Origin: Smittium culicis | Lineage: Eukaryota > Kickxellomycota > Harpellomycetes > Harpellales > Legeriomycetaceae | NCBI GenBank assembly: GCA_001970855.1 | Contig: LSSN01005064.1 | Coordinates: forward strand, 1 to 18,246 | DNA: 18,246 bases | Direction of reading: 5' to 3' | In this document: in pieces, positions 11,245 through 18,246 of the stretch | Layout: the number at the start of each line of letters is the position of its first letter | How positions within the stretch are numbered: position 1 is the stretch's first letter | Translations under genes and position numbers: made by a program | Notes under the pieces: model-generated | Told to the model about the DNA's origin: nothing | Database searches by the model: none | Seen by the model: the letters and a program-made list of their open reading frames with translations, nothing else

Positions 11245-11405
11245 TTTTTGATCTATTAAATCTAGCCAACTGTGTTCTTTTATAATACTTTAATTCAGAA
11301 TCCATAAGAAATATTGGTATATTTTAAATTAATAGCAAATAATAGGCTTGCTTTTAAACCATAAGCGAATCATAAATTTTATTACTTTAAAGAGCGTTGG
11401 ACGGG
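11245..11405 (+). repeat. diverged ~160-bp repeat, copy 3
   Basis: It carries the same ordered landmarks as copy 2, from TTTTTGATC through TAGCCAACTGTGTT, ATTGGTATATTTTA, GCAAATAATA, CTTTTAAACCATAAGCGAATCAT to GAGCGTTGGACGGG. Its length matches the other copies. It ends less than 200 bp before the kinase start codon, so it lies in or next to the promoter. Confidence 0.72.
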
Positions 11406-11593
11406 AAAGGCTAAAGTAATGCAGTGAAATCCAACATAATTATGGCAAGCCAACTAGGTCTTGTTGAATTCAATTTTGTGCCTATTCTGAGATACAGTAT
11501 TAATCTTAATGTATACCATACTATAAATTTCATTATTCTCTAGTTCACATTCTATTTCCATCAATCTCTTCAGATAAATGCATAATTATTGTA
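11406..11593 (+). promoter_or_regulatory. 5' flank and leader of the kinase gene with two uORFs
   Basis: The main frame is open from 11510 and contains no ATG before 11594. Two out-of-frame ATGs precede the start. One opens a 5-codon ORF at 11509-11526. The other, at 11578, opens a 10-codon ORF that overlaps the main start and ends at 11610. The main ATG has G at position -3; the 11578 ATG has T there. This favours leaky scanning to the main start. A pyrimidine-rich stretch at about 11531-11572 ends in CAG, which could be a yeast-type initiation tract or the 3' end of a leader intron. No certain TATA box. Confidence 0.4.
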
Positions 11594-14500
11594 ATGACTT
11601 CACTCTATGATGAAGTGTTTAGAAGAAATACTCACAATAATTTGCTAGCGAGTAATCCAGATTCAAGCGATGTTGATTCTGGAAATTCCTTCAACTCGAT
11701 TTTTAATTTAAGTAACAATAGAAATTTTCGTCAAAACAAAAAAAAGGTTAGAAAGCGAAAGTTGTGGAACATCGGTGAAACCGAAAGTAACAAGATTATC
11801 ACGACATCAGTATTCAATAAATTACACTTCAACCTTAAAATCCTGCTCAACAACTATTTCAAATCGATGTCAACTTTGCCTCAATGCCCTAATGTTATAG
11901 ATATTTACAACTATTTTTTCAATCTCATATTTGGTCTATGTATATACGCATACTCATTCATGTGGATATTGATAAGCTCTGTCAAGTTCTTTTTGTTTTC
12001 AGATTCAAACATCTGGTTTATTGACGTCAATTACTTTAACAAGGATAAAATAAGAAATGTACTAAACTCTTTGTCAAACTTAGATTTTCTTGCTCTTGTC
12101 GACTTTATTACTTCTGAAGCTAAATCATTCTCCCGCTTTTTAATAAGCTTTGTTATATCAATAGTATCTATCGCAGTGCTATTATTAACATTTTCACACA
12201 CAAAAAAGCTAAAAAACCGATCAGCCGTAATTCTCTTTTACTTGCTTGGAGTAATGTGTCTGCTTTTTTCAGATCTGTATAATTACGGTTGGTCTTTATT
12301 CTGGACTCCCTTCTCCATCAGTATTATAATGTTTACAATCGGTCTATCAATAGATCACGTTAATCACGCCTGCTTATCACTTCTAGCTGTCTTTTTCTGG
12401 ATCATCATTCTAAATTTGAAATTTCGGTTAAATAAACTTTTTTTCATTTTTAGCACTGATGTCAATATTTTCGATTATTCTACAAAAAAAACCAGCGTGA
12501 TGTCTCAATTCCAAATATACTTTTATAACCAGCAGCAAAACCCCGGCGTCTTGTACCTTGGAAACTCTTTTTTTTGGAATATATCTCAAACTTTCTTTAT
12601 CTCATTAATTTCACTATTAACCGGCTTCATTTTATCTCAAACTGGTTATTGCTGCATTGAAGCTGCTTGTTCGCTCTCAAATAAGCAAATGAAAGTAAGC
12701 ATAAAACAAATGCAGCTTGTATCCCAGCTTTCTCATGAATTAAGAACCCCTATTAGCGCAATAATAGGCTGGAATGAGCTTTTAATGGAAGACGAATTGC
12801 TAAATTCTAACCAGAAAAAAAATATGGGCCATATCCACTATGCTAGCGTTCATTTACTTGACTTACTGAATACCATCCTAGATGTCAGCAAGTTAGGTGC
12901 AAATAAAATGCAGTTACAAATTTCAAGCTTTAACCTTCATGATTTAGTTTTTACAGTTGCTGAAATGCTTGTTGGATCAACCATCGAAAGTAATATCGAG
13001 CTATTAGTTGACTATCATCGCAATATACCTCAGAATTTTTTTGGTGACCCTGGAAGGATTCGCCAAATATTAATAAATCTGCTATCTAATGCAATAAAGT
13101 TTACTAGTTCTGGCGGTGAAGTGAAAGTTGTTGTTCGTTGCCTTGCTTCAACACCCAAAAAATCATACATAGAAATAAGGGTAGAGGATACTGGATGTGG
13201 AATACCTATAGAATTGCACTCTTTGTTATTTAGAGAGTTTGTACAAGTAGGTGTAAATGACGCAAAAAGTCCAAAGCTTGGAACTGGTCTGGGGCTTTAT
13301 TTGGTCAAAAATTTAACTACAATGATGGAAGGAAAAGTATGGGTTAAATCTATGCCAAATATTGGATCTATCTTTGGAGTTAGGCTTCCCTTAGCTTTGA
13401 AAAGCGAAAGTATAAACATATCAGAGAATCAAGCTAACATTAATTCTGCTAGCTCTATTAAAAATAAAAAAGAACTAGATATCAGTTTATCTGATTTGGA
13501 TGATTATGAAGACCATAACGTAGCAGACACTCCTTTATTTTCTTGCAATTTGCCAAACTCACAAGAATACTTAAAATCATCTACGCTAAATATCTCTAAA
13601 CAAAAGTCACTCAAAACCTTAGATAAAGACGCTTTAAACGACTCAGACAGCTCCGATTCAGCCTTAGAGTTGTTTAAATCTAAAAAAAATCTTGCTTCTG
13701 TGTCTGGTAATAAAATTAAACTATTTAGCTCTCCAGAGCTGCTTACAGAAAATATTGATTGTCAAATCAGCCTGCAAACCTTAAATTTCTTATCCTCTAC
13801 AGAATTTGTGATAGTTGGATCATCTAACAAGTTTTCCCAGTTCTTAAATAACATGTGCAAAAATAACTGGAATTCAAAAACCACGCAGATCGTTGATTTA
13901 GCTAAAGTTCATGATGGCGATTCGCATACTAACTCCAATTCTATTATACGCCATAATATGCAAGAATCAACTAACATCATATCACCTTATGAGGTAGTTT
14001 CATTAAAAAATAGTATCCCTACCTTTATGATTGATATGACTGAATCCATTAATAACGTGCAATGGGACGATTCTCAAGAATCAATGAATCTTAGACTTAA
14101 AATAAAAGATGAACTCTCAAATATTTACAATTCTTATACCTTCGACACTGGTGTTTACGACGATCTTCACTCTAGCCTATTATCTATATCAGAGTGGTTG
14201 GTTATGGCAGCCGAGATGGCTATACAAAAGTCAAAATCAATCCAGAGCTCGTTTAAATTGCAAAAATTAGCTACCAAAAATACAATTAAAGAGGATAAAT
14301 TATTTTATAAATGTAACAATCTTAGACGATCATATTCTGACCCCGAGCTTGAAGGTTCTAGTGAATATTATTGTTCCAATTTTTCTCAAATTAGAAAAAA
14401 ACATTTAACTAGTCGCTTTAGAAAATTCAAAAAGTCAGCGTCAGATAGCGAAATTCATAAATCTACAAACTTAGATGGTTTGATAAAATTTACTCAAAGT

Positions 14501-17500
14501 AATAAAGCAGAGTGCACCAATACATTTTATAAAGATTTTAAAGGTGATAGAACCAGCTTCAATAAAGATAGAAAATTTTTTGATAAAAGTATATCCCCCA
14601 TCCAGAATAGGAGCTTTTTTACAAATTCTCAATACTTCAATGTCTCTCCTATAAAAAAGGGCCTCCTTGTAATTTTTTACGGACATAAGCAAATCAAAAC
14701 CTCGCTTATACCACATATACTTAAGAATTACTATTCAGTTATACTTTGCTCCAAGCCCATTACAGAGCCTACTTTGCTAAACGATTTAGAACCTTTGATA
14801 AAAAATTTAGATTATGCTGAAAGTTTACTATCTCAACCAATATCCAATGATAGTAGCATCCTAAATTTCAACTCTGAGCCTATATTTAATTCCACTAAAT
14901 CTGGTTTCAAGGACTTCTCAAATCAGTTAGCTAATTCTAGCCAACATTCTTTGGACCACAACAATGTATTTCTTAATCCAAATCTTCTAGCTTTTAATTA
15001 TATAGATCCATTTGTTTAATATATTTATTTTACTAACAATCTTTTTTTTTTTTTGTTTATGAAAATAGAGTTCACCATTTTTTTTAGGATCCAAAGATTT
15101 TAGCTCAAGTGTTACTGAAGAATATTTAGCTAACCAGAATCATACATTTTTAAATTCTGTATCAAAAGGAATCAGTTTTTACCCAAGAGAAAACAATTCA
15201 GACAAGCTTCAGTTCGGGACTTCAAATAATGATACAAATTCAAAAGTAGATCCATCATTGAATCGAAATCGAAATCGAAATCGAAATCGAAATCGAAATC
15301 GAAATCGTAATCTTTTTATTTTTGACATTTTTTATCTTATTCTTTAATTATTTTCTTTATGTTTAATTAGATAACTTAAAAAACAAGTCTCATCATGTCC
15401 TTAAAGACAGAATGCTAATAAGCGATGTTAAGTCTTTAAAACGCCAATCATCAAAAAGAAATCCATACAAAAGAATAAAAAATAAACGTTCAATCGAGCA
15501 CAATTACAATGTAATTTCAAAATCTAGATCAGAAACTATAAGCCTAAAGGAATTTGTAATCTCTGAAAGAAAAGTGTCTAAATCTGTAAGTTTAAGCCGA
15601 TATTTCAATAACCACTCGAAAATTCCTTATGAAGATTTAAGATATCAAAGCTTGAGCCAAGCCAGTATTAAAAATACCATCCCCCAACATACTGATCCCA
15701 TTGGAAATGGATTAGGTTCAAAAAATCCACAAAATTTCAGGGCTCTGAATGAAAAATCATGCAGCGGTATATTTAATACTTGCAAAAGTTATCAAAATAA
15801 TAATACAGACTTAGATTTAGTTAGGCAAAATTCCAGTGCTTCACGGAAATATTCTTACGACGAGCTTTCACTTTCTGAAAAGTCGGCTCAATCTAATGTA
15901 TTAAAAGAAGGTAATTTGAATATACCCTCAACTAGCCAACCAGTTACAAACAATTTCACACGCTCTTCTCATAATAAAGATTCTCCTAAATTACTTCAAG
16001 GTGCCAAAGGGGTTTCAGCTATGACATCTTTGGATATAAGACTTGAAAATTCTTTGAGCCAAAATAACAATATTAAAAACGTTACTTTAAAGTATGGCAA
16101 TAATTATTCTACAAATAACTACATGTGTTCAAAAAAGAAGATTAAAAGGTCTTGTAGCGTTGACTTATCCAGCCTGGATTATGTGATTAAAACCCCCATA
16201 AATAGATTTCTACCCAAAAAAAGGGCAAAAAGCATCGACCTTACCAAAAAATCTAAATTTAAAGATGTATATAATATATCTGACTTAACTGGGAATTTTT
16301 TTGATAAATCTTATCGTGGATTTGACAAAGGATTATTGGAAAATTCGGCTTTATCCTGTAAATTTGAACCCAGCCCTAAACTAGTTTCGATTTGTAACAC
16401 TATCCCTGAAAAAGGTATTTTCCAAAAAGCTGCAAGTAATGGTTTCGTATCACAAGATAAACTAGCTGATACATCCTCCCAATTAAAAGCCCTCAATAAA
16501 TACTTGTATAAAGTAGAAAACTTTCCTACAAAAACTCCAAAATCATCAATTCTTGAAATTAAGAATAAAATTAACTTGAAAAAGTCAATTTCTAAGAATC
16601 CTCCTGTAAACTTAAATAATAATAGGCTACAAGGCCATTTTGCTAAAAATGAAGTGAATAAGCCAAATGAATTATTTCATAATAATCAAAGTATTTGTAG
16701 TAGTTCAGTAAAAGTAATAACACCTAAAACTAATCTCAAAAGCATCCCTAATATCGGTTCAGAAAATAAAATATCTGTTTGTTCGTTTTTTTTAAAAAGA
16801 AAAAGTAAATTTGTTCAAAGCTATAAAGCTCTAGTCGACATTGAAAATAGGCATTTCGATTCATTGCAGGATTTAAATATTTCAGATTTAAAGGCTCCCA
16901 AAAGCGGTAATGAACTTATAACTGATATACAGTCTATCAATAGAAAAGAAAATAAGGTTTCATCTATAATCCGCCCTATTGATAGAGTGTCTATTTATCA
17001 AAAAAGTTTTAGCACTATTAAACTCGATAAAGTAATATCCAGAAACGATAATTTATTATCATCATATCACCCCAACACCATAAATAACGTTCCATATGAG
17101 ATGTTTCGCAATTTTTGTATTCGCCAGCGTGATGATAATTTGAATAATTTTGAAAGGTACATGTTTGAAAATCATTTATCTGTGGACTTGTCATTTATTT
17201 CAAACCGCTTTAGCTTAGATTTTGAAACAACTCTTCAAAGTCCAACTGATGCTAGTTATCAAGATAACGAAAACCATATAGAATTACCAAATTTCCACTC
17301 TTCTTACCAGCGAGAGAAAAAAAACATAAATTCTGTTGATATTTATTTAAAAAATCGAGCTAAAATAAATGAGCCTCTAAATTTAAATAGCTACATTCAT
17401 GCGGCTGTAATGACTGAATATCTAAACAACGTTATTTTAGAATATAAGAGAATTTTAGCAAACAATAGTCACAATATTGGACATAGCAGAACCGCCTCAT

Positions 17501-18246
17501 CTAAAACTGATATTGGCAATTTAAAAAAGTCTAATAGCAAACTAAAATCGAGATCAAATTCTGTTCATCTTTCCTTCCCTACGAATAACTATAAAACATG
17601 CGAAATGCTTACACCAGACGTCTCAAATACACACATCAATCTATTAAAAAATCATCTTTTGACTCAAGAAAATGAAATCTCCGCTTCTAAAGAAAATTTA
17701 GACGATCAACTATTTAGTAGGAACCTAGATTCAAAATCCTTCCCTAATTTATCTAAACAACATACTAAGCCTATTTATAATGATGAAGAATCTTTAAAAT
17801 TCTTAGATAATACTCTTTTTGACCATTCTAATAGCGAGAGTAAGATATTTGGAAAGATAGATTTTTGCAACGTCTATGATTCAAATCATTCAAATTCAGC
17901 TTTTTCTAGCGAATATTTGGAAAAGAAAAACCAAGTTATATCTTCTAGCGTTGCAGAATCTTTTAAAAATTTTAGCAATATTAAATGCGCTAATAGTTTA
18001 GATTTTTTAAAAGGATCTATCAAACCATTCTCCTCTGCTTTAGATAATTCCAGCTCATTGTTCAGTCATAATATTGATAAAAAATTAGCGTGTACCAAAT
18101 CAAGCCGTTTAAATGACAGATCTATATCCGATTTTTCGGACGTTAGAGAGATTCAGAATGATGATTACAAGGCTTATCTTAATAGCGAAATTGAGAAACC
18201 AGTAATATCTTGTCATAATTTGAATTTTTCAAATCGTAATATTTCA
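11594..18246 (+). CDS. membrane-bound hybrid-type sensor histidine kinase, spliced, 3' end beyond window
   Basis: Proposed structure: exons 11594-15013, 15069-15306 and 15371-18246 (open at the edge), at least 2178 residues. Residues 1-105 are polar, with a basic cluster at 46-56. Hydrophobic segments lie at about 108-130, 180-200, 210-228, 232-252, 259-276 and 329-348. The phosphoacceptor domain follows at 370-445 with SHELRTP and H381. HATPase_c spans 480-603: N-box around N495/N499, G1 box D532-T-G-C-G536, F-box near F546-F549, G2 box G563-T-G-L-G567. All boxes look intact. A kinase of this kind autophosphorylates on His in response to a membrane or extracellular cue and passes phosphate to a receiver. 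A degenerate split receiver is proposed at about 737-1070; the rest is Ser/Asn/Lys-rich and probably disordered. No functional receiver is seen yet. The ATG at 11594 is the first in frame after the TAA at 11507. The stimulus is unknown. The kinase call is very secure; the splicing is well supported. Confidence 0.93.
12731..13402 (+). other. histidine kinase catalytic core (HisKA + HATPase_c)
   Basis: Encodes residues 380-603. The HisKA part has S-H-E-L-R-T-P followed by an I-I-G-W segment and a second helix ending in LDVSKL. The HATPase_c part has GDPGRIRQILINLLSNAIKFT-type N-box sequence, the VEDTGCGI G1 box, the LFREF F-box and the GTGLGL G2 box. A short amphipathic linker (about 350-378) joins it to the last membrane segment, as in sensor kinases that pass a signal through a coiled coil. 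Leu 496 and Leu 566, both conserved positions, use CTG codons. Confidence 0.95.
13802..14800 (+). other. probable degenerate receiver domain split by an insert
   Basis: Residues 738-744 (FVIVGSS) look like receiver strand 1, followed by a helix. Residues 811-817 (FMIDMTE) look like strand 3, with D814 at the phosphorylation position. Residues 1024-1029 (LLVIFY) look like strand 4. Residues 1049-1056 (VILCSKPI) look like strand 5, with the conserved Lys-Pro (K1054-P1055). The acidic pair after strand 1 is missing (GSSNK instead). About 210 residues, mostly Ser/Lys-rich, separate D814 from strand 4, where about 20 are usual. If correct it is a pseudo-receiver. It could instead be chance resemblance in a linker; a fold prediction would decide. 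Confidence 0.4.
15014..15068 (+). other. intron 1 (55 nt, phase 0)
   Basis: The donor is GTTTAA at 15014. A perfect TACTAAC branch site lies at 15031-15037, with its branch A 32 nt before the acceptor. A T-rich tract follows, and the acceptor is AATAG at 15064-15068. Removing it takes out the TAA at 15017-15019 and continues into the open exon 2 frame. The alternative AGs at 15070 and 15087 both lead to early stops, so 15068 is the only nearby acceptor that keeps the frame open. Confidence 0.87.
15261..15307 (+). repeat. AATCGA hexamer microsatellite encoding Asn-Arg repeats
   Basis: Seven perfect AATCGA units at 15261-15302 are followed by AATCG of an eighth unit whose last base is T instead of A. 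In frame this gives (Asn-Arg)x7-Asn. Because the unit is six bases, copy-number change would not disturb the frame. The changed base in the eighth unit creates the GT of the intron 2 donor. Confidence 0.9.
15307..15370 (+). other. intron 2 (64 nt, phase 1)
   Basis: Donor GTAATC at 15307 and acceptor ATTAG ending at 15370, with a T-rich interior. No perfect TACTAAC is present; CTTTAAT near 15342 or TTTGACA near 15321 may serve as branch site. The codon split is C|AT, giving His 1220. Unspliced, the exon 2 frame stops at the TAA at 15346-15348. A donor at 15246 would give a stop right after the junction, so 15307 is the donor that fits the frame. Confidence 0.82.
15371..18246 (+). other. exon 3: long Ser/Asn/Lys-rich part of the kinase, open at window end
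   Basis: From 15373 all 958 codons are open to the last base of the window, which is not expected by chance at this AT content, so it is real coding sequence. Residues 1221-2178 are rich in Ser, Asn, Lys and Leu without a recognisable folded domain. A basic stretch of Lys and Arg clusters at about 1240-1265 resembles a nuclear-localisation-type or lipid-binding patch. Repeated basic-Ser-x-Ser-Asp/Val motifs occur (for example around 1479, 1947 and 2136). The frame joins exon 2 only through intron 2. It could in principle start a separate gene at an internal ATG, but the in-frame splice makes continuation more likely. Confidence 0.82.

Noticed and set aside
1..11593. An unknown multi-gene system in the left two thirds
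   Set aside because: No second intact gene exists there; the only protein-like signal is the decayed retroelement.
14471..14716. 81-codon minus-strand open stretch
   Set aside because: Lies fully inside the kinase exon 1 on the other strand; an antisense shadow.
15088..15130. Acceptor at TTTTAG ending 15087 for intron 1
   Set aside because: Splicing there gives a stop after about 13 codons; the acceptor ending 15068 keeps the frame open.
15014..15372. Kinase as a pseudogene broken by a stop and frameshifts
   Set aside because: Both breaks coincide with GT-AG introns whose removal restores one frame, one has a perfect branch site, and 958 downstream codons carry no stop.
16311..16496. 61-codon minus-strand open stretch
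   Set aside because: Lies inside the long open exon 3 frame on the opposite strand; a shadow.
11594..18246. TAA/TAG reassigned to Gln, suggested by the relic's stops at Gln-like places
   Set aside because: About 2178 coding codons of the kinase use no in-frame TAA, TAG or TGA, so the standard stops hold and the relic's stops are decay.

Overview
The window reads as nuclear DNA of an AT-rich fungus. Three things point that way: a long membrane-anchored hybrid-type sensor histidine kinase gene; short GT-AG introns, one with a perfect TACTAAC branch site; and relics of a DIRS-class retroelement. From memory only, the gag-like relic resembles proteins repeated in Harpellales gut fungi (Smittium/Zancudomyces), so I lean towards that group at low confidence. 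Two invariant leucines of the kinase (N-box L496, G2-box L566) are encoded by CTG. This supports normal Leu decoding and argues against a CTG-Ser yeast.

Layout. 1-1840: gene-free sequence, with a marked C-over-G strand skew at about 361-1020 and small diverged tandem repeats at 1343-1424 and 1567-1664. 1840-5960: gene-free and extremely AT-rich, broken only by a 12-C tract at 5009-5020. 6088-9835: a clearly more GC-rich block containing a decayed plus-strand retroelement. A gag-like part (6088-6560) and a DIRS-type reverse transcriptase part (about 6985-7400) are readable across frameshifts and stops; the rest is only inferred from composition and position. 9836-10490: AT-rich filler. 10491-11405: three direct copies of a diverged repeat of about 160 bp, plus a probable inverted partial copy. 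11406-11593: 5' flank and leader of the kinase gene with two short upstream ORFs.

11594-18246 and beyond: one plus-strand gene in at least three exons (11594-15013, 15069-15306, 15371-past the window end). An unspliced reading would stop at 15019 after 1141 residues. Spliced as proposed, it runs at least 2178 residues and is still open at the edge. It encodes about six membrane segments, a histidine phosphoacceptor domain (H381), a HATPase_c domain, a probable degenerate receiver split by a low-complexity insert, and a very long Ser/Asn/Lys-rich region with recurring basic-Ser-x-Ser-Asp/Val motifs. A true phosphoacceptor receiver, expected in hybrid kinases, is not visible and would have to lie downstream. 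The kinase is the only intact gene I can support. I saw no tRNA, rRNA or CRISPR.
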